A DNA stretch of 64,000 bases. It comes from Aeoliella mucimassa. GTDB taxonomy: Bacteria > Planctomycetota > Planctomycetia > Pirellulales > Lacipirellulaceae. Under the pieces are notes generated by a model. The model made no database searches and was not told the origin of the DNA. It saw only the letters and a list, made by a program, of their open reading frames with translations. The DNA lies in NCBI RefSeq assembly GCF_007748035.1, contig NZ_CP036278.1, positions 2,914,001-2,978,000 of the forward strand, read 5' to 3'. Positions 17,770-27,261 of the stretch are shown piece after piece. Position 1 is the stretch's first letter; every line of letters begins with the position of its first letter. The position numbers and the translations under genes were made by a program.

Positions 17770-18624
17770 TTACCACTCAATCGAGCAGCCGTCGAACACC
17801 GGGCCTTCGACACACGTGCGACGATAGTCCCAGGTGCCATCTTCCTGACGCACCTTGGCGACGCAGCTAAAGCAGATACCGATGCCACAGGCCATCGGCG
17901 TTTCGAGCGATACCAGGCAAGGCGTTTCCGCGGCCTGGCAGATTTCGGCCACACGCTCCATCATCACTTCCGGGCCGCAGCAGGCGACCTGCACTCGCTG
18001 GCCAGCCGACTCGGCGAGTGCTTGCTCGAGCAACTCAGTAACGAACCCGTGATGGCCGATGCTGCCGTCGTCGCTGGCGATGCGGAGGTCGATGCCAGCG
18101 GAGCGAAAGTCGGTTTCGCCGGCCACCAGATCAAGCGAGCGAACTCCATAGAGCAGCGTCACTTTGTCGGGAGCCGACACGGTACGCGGCGGCGAGCCAT
18201 ACCCGCGGATCCCCAGGTGCTCCTTACCGAGCGCGAGCATCGGGGTCTGTCCGATGCCGCCGGCGACCATCAACAGGTGATCGCACTCGGGAATCGTGAA
18301 TCCGTTGCCAAGTGGGCCCCATACGTCGAGCATCTGGCCCGGCTGGTACTGCGACAAGCGCGAGGTCATTTTGCCGATCACCAGGTACACCACGTCGACG
18401 TAGGTGGGCCGGCCCTCCGAGTCGTCCACCGTGTCGTACATGGCAAACGCCCGGCCAAGCAGCGGATCGCCCGAACCGGTGAGTCGCAGCATGAGAAACT
18501 GCCCTGGCACCACGGTTTCGGCAATCTGCGGGCATTCGAACCGTACGCGATACGTCCGCGAGGCGAGCTGCACGTTCTCCACAACGGGCACCGTCAGGGC
18601 GTTGGCTTCCAGAGCAAATGGCAT
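17770..18624 (-). CDS. pyrK: Dihydroorotate dehydrogenase electron transfer subunit (PyrK-type FAD/2Fe-2S protein)
   Basis: 284 residues of the ferredoxin-reductase superfamily. The FAD-binding strand reads VPGQFLMLRLTG with the downstream GRAFAMYD, the NAD-binding part MVAGGIGQTPMLALGKEHLG, and the C-terminal [2Fe-2S] ligands ACGIGICFSCV plus a distal RRTCVEGPVF give the C-x4-C-x2-C...C pattern of PyrK. It passes electrons from NADH to class 1B dihydroorotate dehydrogenase in pyrimidine synthesis. No pyrD gene is adjacent. Related sulfhydrogenase gamma subunits look similar, but the length and cysteine pattern favour PyrK. The gene follows rluB on the same strand after a gap of about 70 bases. 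Confidence 0.88.
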   Translation of the reverse strand: MPFALEANALTVPVVENVQLASRTYRVRFECPQIAETVVPGQFLMLRLTGSGDPLLGRAFAMYDTVDDSEGRPTYVDVVYLVIGKMTSRLSQYQPGQMLDVWGPLGNGFTIPECDHLLMVAGGIGQTPMLALGKEHLGIRGYGSPPRTVSAPDKVTLLYGVRSLDLVAGETDFRSAGIDLRIASDDGSIGHHGFVTELLEQALAESAGQRVQVACCGPEVMMERVAEICQAAETPCLVSLETPMACGIGICFSCVAKVRQEDGTWDYRRTCVEGPVFDGCSIEW

Positions 18625-18692
18625 GTTGGTCGAAGTGGGCTAGGAGGGAAAATCGATGGCTTTGGGCACTGCAGGGCAGCACCGGCGATGGT

Positions 18693-19775
18693 CTACAGTT
18701 TGGCCGCTTTGCGGAGGTCGCGAACTTCGGCCGCGGTGAGTCTACGATACGCCCCGGGTGGCATCTCTGCCAGCCGCACTGGGCCGACCGCAATGCGGAC
18801 CAGCCGCTGCACTTTGTGGCCCACTTTGGCCAGCATGCGTCGAATCTCGCGGTTGCGACCTTCGTCGAGCACGATCTCGAGTACGGTCGACTGCTTGCGG
18901 CTGCTCTTGATCTTGGCCCGCACCACCTTCACCTTGCCTTCGGCAAAGTAAACGCCTTTGCGGAGCTGATCGAGCACCTCGCGATCGGGCACGCCGGCCA
19001 CCTGCACGTTGTAGGTTTTCTCGACCCCATGACTGGGATGGGTCAGCCGGTTGGCCATTTCGCCATCGTTGGTGACGAGAATCAGCCCTTCGCTGGCCAT
19101 GTCGAGTCGACCGACGTTGTAGAGTCGCCCCAAGCTCGGCGGCAACAGGTCGATCACCCGCTGGCGCCCCGACGGGTCGTTGGCGGTCGACACCACTCCG
19201 GTTGGCTTGTTCACTGCGTAGTAGGCCAGGCGTGGCTTGGGAAGCGGTTCGCCGTCGACGTGAATCGTTTGCGTGGAGGGATCGACCCGGGTACCGAGTT
19301 CGGCGACCACCTGACCATCGACCTGCACGCGACCTTCGAGAATCAGCTCCTCGCACTCCCGGCGACTCGCCAGACCGGCTGCGGCGAGCACCTTCTGCAG
19401 TCGATCGCCCGGCAAATCGCTCGCCGGCTGCGGGGTACGCTTCCGCTTGGGTGGGCGTGGCTTCTTCGGTGCGCCGGACTTCAGGCCGGGCCCCGACTTG
19501 CCGGCCGGCTTCGATTTACCGCCCGGCCCCGGTTTGCTGGCTGGTCCAGATTTGCTGCCAGCACTCTTCTTGGCGGCCGCTTTCTTCGGGCCGCCGGGCT
19601 TCGCGGGTCCACGGATGGAGGTGCCCTTCTTGGCAGCCCCCTTACCAGCGGTGGCTTTCTTAGGGGCCCCCTTCTTTTTGGGTGCTCCCTTGCCGCCAGT
19701 GCCTTTGCGCGGCGTCCCCGACGGCTTACGACCTTTGGAGGCGGCAGATTTTTGATGTGACTTTTTGGGGGGCAT
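18693..19775 (-). CDS. 23S rRNA pseudouridine synthase of the RluB/RsuA family with a long basic N-terminal tail
   Basis: 360 residues. Residues about 1-120 are an extremely Lys/Pro/Gly/Ala-rich, low-complexity tail (GKGAPKKKGAPKKATAGKG) that resembles histone H1 tails. Then comes an S4 RNA-binding domain (DLPGDRLQKVLAAAGLASRR) and the pseudouridine synthase core with YAVNKPTGVVST, the catalytic Asp in GRLDMASEGLILVTNDGE and the C-terminal RNREIRRMLAKVGHKVQRLV. It should isomerise a uridine in 23S rRNA helix 90 or a similar site. Homologues in E. coli are about 290 residues with a shorter, C-terminal basic tail. Repeat element D lies about 145 bases upstream of its start. Confidence 0.93.
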   Translation of the reverse strand: MPPKKSHQKSAASKGRKPSGTPRKGTGGKGAPKKKGAPKKATAGKGAAKKGTSIRGPAKPGGPKKAAAKKSAGSKSGPASKPGPGGKSKPAGKSGPGLKSGAPKKPRPPKRKRTPQPASDLPGDRLQKVLAAAGLASRRECEELILEGRVQVDGQVVAELGTRVDPSTQTIHVDGEPLPKPRLAYYAVNKPTGVVSTANDPSGRQRVIDLLPPSLGRLYNVGRLDMASEGLILVTNDGEMANRLTHPSHGVEKTYNVQVAGVPDREVLDQLRKGVYFAEGKVKVVRAKIKSSRKQSTVLEIVLDEGRNREIRRMLAKVGHKVQRLVRIAVGPVRLAEMPPGAYRRLTAAEVRDLRKAAKL

Positions 19776-19920
19776 CGTAGGGAACTCAGCGGCCTGAAAT
19801 TGGTAAACGCTCTATTCTACTCCAGCGCGGGGGGCTTTTGTCAGTGGTCCATCCCGCAATAATGTGGTCTCCACCACGGGGTTCGTCGCAGGCGACCGCC
19901 CAGCGGATCTCGGTGGTTCG

Positions 19921-20069
19921 TTTTGCCCCCAAAACCGCGAAATCGATTCGTGGGGGCAAAACCCTCGGCGGCCAAATGCCAGAGAGGCTCGATTTCGGCG
20001 GGCTTTTTGGGGGTTTGTTGTCCATCTCCGAACCATGGCTTGCGAATAGTGCCCCCAGGGGTGGGGGCA
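19921..20069 (+). repeat. Composite palindromic element D (TTTTGCCCCCA arm family)
   Basis: A long-loop hairpin occupies 19921-19961: arm TTTTGCCCCCA, a 19-base loop AAACCGCGAAATCGATTCG and arm TGGGGGCAAAA. After 88 bases a short-loop hairpin follows at 20050-20069: TGCCCCCA, GGGG, TGGGGGCA. It lies between the divergent rluB and zinc-ribbon genes. The loop of the long hairpin ends in CGATTCG, as in element A (loop ends ACGATTCGA) although the arms differ. Apart from this element, 19776-20411 holds no gene that I can support. Confidence 0.78.
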
Positions 20070-20411
20070 AATCAAATGGCCACCACGTTGCGTCCCCAGA
20101 GCGGGAGCGTGCTAGCTGGCGAGCGGCACCTTCCAGTAACCACTGACCACCTATACACTACCACAACGAGTGGCCAATTCCCACCTAAATCAACCAAGAT
20201 ATTGAGTCCGATTCTGTCGATTCCCGCCCCCAATTGGTCGAAATAATCAACCAGTTTCCCCCCAAGGTTGCGGGGCGAGTCGCGAATAGTAAGAAAGTGC
20301 GGTTTTCGCGCACTTGGATGGAACCTTTCGGTCTGCTGGCATGTCTCAAAGTTAAAACAACCTATGTATCAAATAAGTGCCGTGACTGATCGGCGCGAAC
20401 GGAGCCTCAAG

Positions 20412-20879
20412 ATGTGTCGCTATAGTTATCAAACCTACAAATCGCACTTTGCCTGCTTTGATTGTCGCAAGACTTTCAAGAAGAAAGCCATGGTCGACTG
20501 GGCGGAGCAAAAGGGGCTATCGCGCACCTACCACCAGCTGTTCGTGAACCGTGGCCAGCAACTCGAGAAGGTAGAAGCCCGGCTCGGGATTACCTGGAGC
20601 GAGTTCCGCCAGCAGTACTACGACGATGTCAGCACTTGCCCTCAATGCGGAAAGGCGATGGCTGCCATGGGACTCGACTTTCGAGCGCCGAAGAAACAAG
20701 ACGTCATCGCTTGGGAGGTGGTTCGCGACCTGAACGACCGGGGATTCTCGTTCGCCGGGAGTGGCTGCTCTGTTGGCTACACTCCCCCGCGCCGGCTGCG
20801 CCAGGTCGATGCCTTCTTCGCCCGTCACCAGCGGCTCTCCAAGGGACGAAAATTGCTGGACAAGTTCGCCGCCAAGTGA
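20412..20879 (+). CDS. Zinc-ribbon protein of unknown function
   Basis: 155 residues from the ATG at 20412 (MCRYSYQTYKSHFACFDCRK); upstream in-frame starts are less likely because the region is repeat-rich. Two CxxC pairs occur: ACFDCRKTFKKK near the N-terminus and CPQCGKAMAAMG near residue 75, so one zinc ribbon or two half sites is likely. The rest is basic and helical (GYTPPRRLRQVDAFFARHQR). A nucleic-acid or regulatory role is possible but not shown. It is followed after about 70 bases by a membrane protein gene. Confidence 0.72.
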   Translation: MCRYSYQTYKSHFACFDCRKTFKKKAMVDWAEQKGLSRTYHQLFVNRGQQLEKVEARLGITWSEFRQQYYDDVSTCPQCGKAMAAMGLDFRAPKKQDVIAWEVVRDLNDRGFSFAGSGCSVGYTPPRRLRQVDAFFARHQRLSKGRKLLDKFAAK

Positions 20880-20951
20880 GGCCGGGCGTGCGGCTAGCGA
20901 TCATCTGTCATCGAATGTTAATCTGCTGGCATTCGCTCCTGGAGACTGCAA

Positions 20952-21476
20952 ATGGTTGTCGTTAGTCCTACCTTTGCCTCGATACTTGGCTGGGTAGTGC
21001 TGGCGTCCCTCTGCGGGCTTCCTGCGATGGCTGTCTTGGCACTTCAACGTTCTCCCCAGAAGCATAGCCGCGGACTACGGCTGAAAGATCTGTTGGTGCT
21101 CACCGCACTGGTGTGCCTGGCGTGCGGACTGATCCCGGTGGTGACACAACCGTACCGAGTCGCCAGACACACCGGCTATGCGTATGCGTTGGTCGGCACG
21201 TGCTGGTGGTTGCTGCTGGCCGCGGCGTTACCAGTAAACCAGGTGATGTCGTGGGGAGCAAAAATGGTGTTTGTCTCCGCGGCAGTGCTGTTCTGTTTCA
21301 TCGCCCCGCATGTGTTGTTTCTGGAATTGGTGCCGAGCTGGGGTCTGCCAAACAATCTCTCGAATCTGTACGAGTATGCCGCTTCGGCCGGGCTGGCTGC
21401 TGTCTACCTGGTAGTTGCCGGGGTCGCCTGGGAGTACTCTGGAGCGGTGAAAGCAGCCAACCAGTCAGGCGTATGA
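20952..21476 (+). CDS. Small integral membrane protein of unknown function
   Basis: 174 residues with four predicted helices: ILGWVVLASLCGLPAMAVLA, LLVLTALVCLACGLIPVV, AYALVGTCWWLLLAAALPVN with MVFVSAAVLFCFIAPHVLFL, and GLAAVYLVVAGVAWEYSG. No charged motif or domain is recognised. The preceding zinc-ribbon gene is on the same strand. Confidence 0.7.
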   Translation: MVVVSPTFASILGWVVLASLCGLPAMAVLALQRSPQKHSRGLRLKDLLVLTALVCLACGLIPVVTQPYRVARHTGYAYALVGTCWWLLLAAALPVNQVMSWGAKMVFVSAAVLFCFIAPHVLFLELVPSWGLPNNLSNLYEYAASAGLAAVYLVVAGVAWEYSGAVKAANQSGV

Positions 21477-21599
21477 GGCCTCGCGGAAAACAGTCCCGAG
21501 CGGGCAGGCGCAACGGTGCCTCATTGCCCCCTGCCCCGACCGGTGCGCATACTAGGAGCTTCACGATTTCCCGCCTCCTGAGCTTCCTGAGTTCCACCG

Positions 21600-23498
21600 A
21601 TGAAGTATTCGCTCGCGATTCTGTTTAGTTGGGTCTTTCTGGCATCCGCATCAATGGTTCAGGCCGACGACAATCGGGCGGTGCCGGTGTTCAAAGATGG
21701 CGAAGCCCAAGAGGTCGAGGCGTTCAAAGACTCTGACTTTTGGTTGCGACACGACCTGTGGGTGGAGACCGAGTTCGACTCCGACGACGATGGTAAACTC
21801 GACCGCATGCACGTAAGTGTAACCCGCCCTCGCCAGACCGAGACCGAAGGGCTGAAGCTACCGGTGGTGTACGTGACGAGCCCCTACTTCGCCGGCACGT
21901 CCCCTTCGAACTCGGAACATATGTGGGACCCCCATCAGGAGTTGGGTGCGGATCCGCCAGAACGTAAGCTCTCGCCCGAAGTCGAGCGTCGCGGCATGCG
22001 GCCGATCATCTCGAAATCGCACGCGAACGAGTGGGTACCACGCGGTTACATCGTGGTGCATTCGTCGTCGCCTGGCACCGGTTTGTCCGAAGGATGCCCG
22101 ACCGTCGGCGGCGAGAACGAATCGCTCGCCCCCAAGGCAGTGATCGACTGGCTTTGCGGCCGAGCCAATGGTTACACAACGGTCGATGGGTTCGATCGCG
22201 TAACCGCAGGTTGGTGCACTGGCAAGATTGGCATGACCGGCACTTCGTACAATGGCACGCTGCCATTGGCCGCGGCCACCACCGGCGTCGAAGGCCTGGA
22301 AGCCATCATCCCCATCGCCCCGAACACGTCGTACTATCACTACTACCGCTCGAACGGCCTGGTGCGTCACCCAGGCGGCTACATGGGCGAAGACATCGAC
22401 TGCTTGTACGAGTTCATTCACTCCGGCGACGAAGCGATGCGCGAGCACTGCAACGAGTGCATTCGCGAAGAACTGTTCCACATGAACATGGATCGCAAGA
22501 CCGGCGACTACAACGATTTCTGGGCGAGCCGCGACTACTTGAACAAGATGGACTCGATGAAGTGCGCACTGCTCATGGCCCACGGCTTCAACGACTGGAA
22601 CGTGGTTCCGGAGCACAGCTTGCGAATCATCGACGCGGCCCGCGACCGCGGGCTGCCGGTGCAGGTCTACTACCACCAAGGGGGCCACGGTGGTCCCCCG
22701 CCGATGAAAATGATGAACCGTTGGTTCACTCGCTACCTGCACGGCGTCGAAAACGGAGTAGAGAACGACCCTCGAGCGTGGATTGTCCGCGAGCACGACG
22801 ATCGCGAGAAGCCGACCCCGTACGAGAGCTACCCGAACCCAGCCGCCAAGATGGTGGAGCTGCACCTGAAGAAGGGTGCCCCCGAGCAAGGGGAACTGCT
22901 GCTGAAGGTCAAAGGCAAGCAAGGCAAAGAGAAGCTGATCGACAACTACTCGTTCAACGGCGAGTCGCTCGCCCGCGCTGAGTGGACCGAGCATCGCCTG
23001 ATCTACTTGACCCCTAAGCTCAAGCAGCCGTTGCACCTGTCGGGCACGGCGACCATCAAAGTGCGGATGGCCTGCGATCGCGAAGCGGCCAACCTCTCGG
23101 TATGGGTGGTCTCGCTCCCCTGGGAATCGAACCGCGACCGTCGAATCACCGATAACATCATCACCCGCGGCTGGGCAGATCCTCAGAATCGCCATTCGAT
23201 CACGGAGAGTGAGCCGCTCGAGCCAGGTAAGTTTGTCGACGTGGAGTTCGCCCTGCAGCCCGACGATCAAGTGATTCCCGCGGGCCAGCAGATCGGCTTG
23301 ATGATTTTCTCCAGCGACCAGGACTTCACACTCTGGCCGAAGCCGGGTACCGAAATCACCGTGGATCTCGATCGCACGAGCTTCAAGCTGCCAGTGGTCG
23401 ATGGCAAGCAAGGCTGGCAGCGAGCCTTCAAAGATCCCGAGCCCGAAGAAGCCCCAGCCGAAGAAGCCCCAGCCGAAGAAGCCCCCGCTCAAGAGTAA
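21600..23498 (+). CDS. Secreted Xaa-Pro dipeptidyl-peptidase-like protein (peptidase family S15)
   Basis: 632 residues with a signal peptide (LAILFSWVFLASASMVQA). The alpha/beta hydrolase core shows the nucleophile Ser in MTGTSYNGTLPLAA, the acid Asp in HGFNDWNVVPEH and the His in YHQGGHGGPPPM. A C-terminal jelly-roll (from about residue 430, HLIYLTPKLKQPLHLSGTAT) matches the PepX/CocE C-terminal domain. WLRHDLWVETEFDSDDDGKL at the N-terminus is typical of the secreted S15 subgroup. It probably cleaves X-Pro dipeptides or acts on acyl substrates outside the cytoplasm. The C-terminus carries a threefold acidic repeat of EEAPA type. Confidence 0.88.
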   Translation: MKYSLAILFSWVFLASASMVQADDNRAVPVFKDGEAQEVEAFKDSDFWLRHDLWVETEFDSDDDGKLDRMHVSVTRPRQTETEGLKLPVVYVTSPYFAGTSPSNSEHMWDPHQELGADPPERKLSPEVERRGMRPIISKSHANEWVPRGYIVVHSSSPGTGLSEGCPTVGGENESLAPKAVIDWLCGRANGYTTVDGFDRVTAGWCTGKIGMTGTSYNGTLPLAAATTGVEGLEAIIPIAPNTSYYHYYRSNGLVRHPGGYMGEDIDCLYEFIHSGDEAMREHCNECIREELFHMNMDRKTGDYNDFWASRDYLNKMDSMKCALLMAHGFNDWNVVPEHSLRIIDAARDRGLPVQVYYHQGGHGGPPPMKMMNRWFTRYLHGVENGVENDPRAWIVREHDDREKPTPYESYPNPAAKMVELHLKKGAPEQGELLLKVKGKQGKEKLIDNYSFNGESLARAEWTEHRLIYLTPKLKQPLHLSGTATIKVRMACDREAANLSVWVVSLPWESNRDRRITDNIITRGWADPQNRHSITESEPLEPGKFVDVEFALQPDDQVIPAGQQIGLMIFSSDQDFTLWPKPGTEITVDLDRTSFKLPVVDGKQGWQRAFKDPEPEEAPAEEAPAEEAPAQE

Positions 23499-23543
23499 CC
23501 CGCGCTGCGTCGAACGCCCTGCGACATCTATCAGACTCAGTGC

Positions 23544-23873
23544 TTATTGCACTGGTGCGTAAGTCGGTTGCGACTGGATGTAGTTCGCCTGCGGTGCTGG
23601 CACCACGAACTGCTTTTGCTGGCGCTCGTACGTGTACTGGCGGGCCCGCTCGACCTCGGGACGCGGCGCCTGGAAATCGCGGGGGCGACCACCCACGATC
23701 TCGGGCCCTGCATCCGGCAGCGGATAGGGATCGTAGTAATGATCGGCCTGATACCGCTGATACCCCGCTGGCCCTGGATTGTAGAGCCGCGGCGTGCGAA
23801 CCGACGGATTGCAACCGACCGCGGTGCCGAGCAGCAACGCTAAGACACCAAGTTTACTGGCCAGCTGATTCAT
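23544..23873 (-). CDS. Small lipoprotein
   Basis: 109 residues with a lipoprotein signal: MNQLASKLGVLALLLGTAVG followed by Cys21. The mature part is Pro/Tyr/Gln-rich without hydrophobic segments (RLYNPGPAGYQRYQADHYYD), suggesting a disordered envelope protein. No family is recognised. It converges with the S15 peptidase gene (46 bases apart). Confidence 0.75.
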   Translation of the reverse strand: MNQLASKLGVLALLLGTAVGCNPSVRTPRLYNPGPAGYQRYQADHYYDPYPLPDAGPEIVGGRPRDFQAPRPEVERARQYTYERQQKQFVVPAPQANYIQSQPTYAPVQ

Positions 23874-24243
23874 GGTTCCGTCCTTATTCGCAGAGGAAGC
23901 TGATGAGGGGCGGGGATTGTACGACCCTCACGGTGACGTGCCAATACGAGCCGGCTCCGTGCCAGCTAGCGCGTCCGTCAGCTAGCATCGGCTTCGCAGC
24001 CAGCCGTCCTGAAAAAAGTCGCTAAACCGCCAGTTTCAGGCATCATGGCGGTGATTTCGTTTACGTCGACCTGAACGATTGGTTCGGCCGCAGCACGCGA
24101 GTTCTTCGGCGTGCGGTGCTAGCGTGTTCGGAAATCCAGCTTGGGAACCGGCCACATTTGTCTTGCCGAGGAGCTGCGGTTTTTCTACTATCTGGCCGCT
24201 TGGTTGCTATCACTCCCGCCTTCACTTGCCCACCAAAATCATC
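23874..24243. other. Intergenic stretch without a gene
   Basis: Between divergent lipoprotein genes. Short GCTAGC-containing repeats (around 23965-23985) are visible but no reading frame, RNA gene or clear promoter can be supported. Confidence 0.4.
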
Positions 24244-25773
24244 GTGTCCGCATTACGCTGCCTAACACTGCTGATTGTTTGCTCGGGTCTCGCCGGCTGT
24301 CGTGCACTGCCATGGTCGGGTTCCGCAGCGTCCGATTCGCCAACGTTGGTTGATCAGCGCTCGGCTTCGACAACCCCGTCGGTACAACAGACCGCCTCGT
24401 TCACGGATCCGAATCAACTCGCCTCGGCGGCTTCGGCCACCACGGCCGGTAATAACGTGATCACTCCCGTTGGGGCCGAAGACCTCGATCCCAGCGGAGC
24501 GGTGCTGCACGAAATCCAGATCGTTGCAGCGACCGATCCGCACGCGGCCGCCATCATGGTAGCCCGACTGCAGGAAGTAAAACCCTCGCTCCGTGCGCTC
24601 ACCGCTCAAAACCTGCGGGCGAGCTGGCAAGAACATATTCTGCTGAACCAAAAAGCGGCCGAAGCCTTGGCCGAACAACAAGCGACCGAGGCTCCCATCG
24701 TTCACACCGCGGGGCTGCCGATGTCGAGTGCCCCGTCGACCACGTTCGATCCTCCCCCCTACACTGCTCCCGAAGGGGCGGCTCCGCCGGTCGCTCCACT
24801 GGCAGCGACTGCTCCGGCGGAAACTCCCGCCGCCCCGGCGGCTGAAACGCCTGCGGCTGCACCAACTCCACCACCAGCACAAACTCCACCAGCGCCGGCC
24901 GCCGAGGCACCTGCCCCGGCCGAAACGCCGGCTGCTCCGCCTGTCAAACCACCAGCGGCTGCCGAGCCAGCTCCTGCGGCTGCAGCCGAAGCGGCGAAGC
25001 CGGAAGGAGAAGCAGTACAGCAAGCGAGCCACGAAGAAGTAGCCGACGATTCGAAACCAGTCGACGAACCTCGCAACTGGGAAGACGCCCTGGCGGGTGC
25101 CATCGAGCAGCTTGCGACCAAAGCGACCGACGATCCTCGCAGCACCGAGGAAGCCTACCAGCACGTGCGACTGCGGCTGATGCACCTGGCCAACGGCGAT
25201 CGCGACAAGGCGCTCGCCCCGATCCCGGGTCTCACCCCCACCGAACAAGCGTACTGGCAAAGCCAGTTCTTCGCCCTCGCGACGCTGCTCGACTACCAGA
25301 CCGTGCCCGACGAGCAACGTCGCGCAAGTGCGGCGTCGGAGCAACTCTCCGAAGCGGTTGGCAAGCTGGGAGAACTCTCGAACCTGATCGTTCGCAACGT
25401 GACCTTCTGCAACAAGGTGTACGGATTCGGCGATATCGACAAGCCGTTGGAGAACCGATTTACTCCAGGGCAGACCATCCGGCTGTATGCCGAAATCGAC
25501 AACTTCCGCAGCGAATCGACCGAACGCGGTTATCACACGTCGCTGGCGACCAGCTACGAAGTGCTCGACCAAAGCGGCAATCGCGTGGAAGGGGGCGAGT
25601 TCGCCAGTGTGGAAGACTACTGCAACCGCCCACGGCAGGACTTTTACATCGAATACACCATCACCATGCCGAAGCGAATCTACGCCAGCAAGTACCAGCT
25701 GCAACTGCAGATTCGCGACCGCCTGAGCGGCAAAATCGGCAAATCGATGGTGGAGTTCGAAATCAAAGAGTAA
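24244..25773 (+). CDS. Lipoprotein with Pro/Ala-rich linker and conserved C-terminal beta domain
   Basis: I start it at the GTG at 24244, because it directly yields a lipoprotein signal (MSALRCLTLLIVCSGLAGC, lipobox L-A-G-C) and 509 residues; a longer frame from 24079 is unlikely. The order is a Ser/Thr-rich segment, a helical region (QIVAATDPHAAAIMVARLQE), a long Pro/Ala/Glu low-complexity linker (TPAAPAAETPAAAPTPPPAQ), a helical domain (RLRLMHLANGDRDKALAPIP) and a C-terminal beta-sandwich (NRFTPGQTIRLYAEIDNFRS ... YQLQLQIRDRLSGK). The linker would span the periplasm. The function is unknown. Confidence 0.75.
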   Translation: MSALRCLTLLIVCSGLAGCRALPWSGSAASDSPTLVDQRSASTTPSVQQTASFTDPNQLASAASATTAGNNVITPVGAEDLDPSGAVLHEIQIVAATDPHAAAIMVARLQEVKPSLRALTAQNLRASWQEHILLNQKAAEALAEQQATEAPIVHTAGLPMSSAPSTTFDPPPYTAPEGAAPPVAPLAATAPAETPAAPAAETPAAAPTPPPAQTPPAPAAEAPAPAETPAAPPVKPPAAAEPAPAAAAEAAKPEGEAVQQASHEEVADDSKPVDEPRNWEDALAGAIEQLATKATDDPRSTEEAYQHVRLRLMHLANGDRDKALAPIPGLTPTEQAYWQSQFFALATLLDYQTVPDEQRRASAASEQLSEAVGKLGELSNLIVRNVTFCNKVYGFGDIDKPLENRFTPGQTIRLYAEIDNFRSESTERGYHTSLATSYEVLDQSGNRVEGGEFASVEDYCNRPRQDFYIEYTITMPKRIYASKYQLQLQIRDRLSGKIGKSMVEFEIKE

Positions 25774-25794
25774 GCTGCCCGAAGGCGGACTGCG

Positions 25795-27045
25795 TTACTT
25801 CGAGCTATCGGACCAAGGCGAATCCTCGTCGGTGGTCTCCTGCGAAGTCAGCTCGCCGCCCATGGCAAACTTGGCCAGCGTACTCTGATAGCGGGCTTTG
25901 CCTTGTTCAACCACCCGGCGGATTTCGCGGGCGTTCTCTTCGCTTTCTTTGCGGAGGTCGGCGATCATCTTCAGCGAGTCGACCTGGTAATCCGAAATCG
26001 CCTTTACGAGCTTCTCGAGCGACTGCGGGCTGATGGTCGAGCCGTAACCAGCCTTCAACGCCGCCTTTTCCAGCTCGCGTCCCAAGTCGGCAACGTCCTC
26101 CAGGCTCTTGTTCACGCCTTCTTTGAGGGCTTCGGTCGACTGGGTTGCTTCGTGCAGCCCTTGCTGCGAAGTGTAGACCGTGCCGAGGATGGTAAACACG
26201 TGCTCGTTGGTCGTGAAGAACGTCACCGCCCGGCGGTACACCTGCTCCTTCACATCGTGCGTCTGGCGGAGCTTGGTAACCAGGGTCTCGCCGACGTCGT
26301 AACCGATGGCCAGGTTCTCCGCGACATCTTTGCAGAGCTGGTAGATGCGATCTTCCTTCTTCCAGCGGTCGTGAGCTTCGTCGCGTTCGAGCTCGAGCCG
26401 CGAGCGTTGGCTTTCGTCCTCGCCGGTGTAGTCCTGCACCGCTTGCTGGGCCTTGCCCATCGCTTCCTTGGCGGCTTCGAGATTCGGTAGCTGCATTTCG
26501 AGCAATTCCCGCGAGAGGATCTCGGCTTCCTTCAAGGCGAAGCGGAAGTCGATGTAACCATCCATGATGATCTCTTCGCGCTCCAGCTGATCCTTCGTGT
26601 CTTTGCAAACGTCCTGGTAGACATCCACGATCTTCTCAAAACGATCGTGCGGCGTGCCTCGGCGGATTTTCATCCACAGGTTCGACATCTTCTCGATAAA
26701 GCCGATTTTGCCGTCGTCTAGTTGGGCGATCAGCTTCTTCGAGTCTTCGCGAATCGAGTCGAACATCTGGCTGATTTCGAGATACCGATTGCCAACGTTG
26801 ATATCCTCCACGTTGTCGCGAACTAGCTGGTTGAACTCGCTCATGTGCTTCACCGTGTTGGCGATCGCCAGCGCCCGGGCTTCGTCCACATGGCGGACCT
26901 CCTCAAGCAGGCGAATCAGCTCGTTCTGCACGTCTTTTCCGGTCGCCACGCCGAACTTCTCCAGCACCTCCAAGGCACGGTCCATGTATTTCTGGGTAGT
27001 CCGCTTGGGGGCCGATTGGGTTTGCTGTGCCGATTCCTGTGCCAT
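25795..27045 (-). CDS. Cytoplasmic coiled-coil protein of unknown function, TelA-like in general layout
   Basis: 416 residues from the ATG at 27045 (MAQESAQQTQSAPKRTTQKY). It is almost entirely helical and charged with heptad patterns, for example LEEVRHVDEARALAIANTVK, DRFEKIVDVYQDVCKDTKDQ and LAKFAMGGELTSQETTDEDS at the C-terminus. There are no transmembrane helices. The size and helical plan recall toxic-anion-resistance (TelA) proteins, but I see no decisive motif. It is divergent from the 27262 and 28239 genes, which also encode helical proteins, so the three may form one functional unit. Frames extending beyond 27045 run antisense into the neighbouring gene and are rejected. Confidence 0.68.
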   Translation of the reverse strand: MAQESAQQTQSAPKRTTQKYMDRALEVLEKFGVATGKDVQNELIRLLEEVRHVDEARALAIANTVKHMSEFNQLVRDNVEDINVGNRYLEISQMFDSIREDSKKLIAQLDDGKIGFIEKMSNLWMKIRRGTPHDRFEKIVDVYQDVCKDTKDQLEREEIIMDGYIDFRFALKEAEILSRELLEMQLPNLEAAKEAMGKAQQAVQDYTGEDESQRSRLELERDEAHDRWKKEDRIYQLCKDVAENLAIGYDVGETLVTKLRQTHDVKEQVYRRAVTFFTTNEHVFTILGTVYTSQQGLHEATQSTEALKEGVNKSLEDVADLGRELEKAALKAGYGSTISPQSLEKLVKAISDYQVDSLKMIADLRKESEENAREIRRVVEQGKARYQSTLAKFAMGGELTSQETTDEDSPWSDSSK

Positions 27046-27261
27046 CTGCTGAGCCTTTGACGTAAAAGAGTGAAGGATTTCGCGGCGAGAAGCGTGCCGT
27101 GCAAGTGTTTCGCCCCACCGGCGGTCCGCTTGGCGTCCGTCCATCAGTAAACAATAATTGTACCGAGCCGACAAGCTTCCCGCCGTGGGTTTCGGCGCAT
27201 CGCGGCCCGGCCCCCCGGTTCCCCACTCCTTGGTAGCACAGCAGCGGACTTGAGATCTCGC

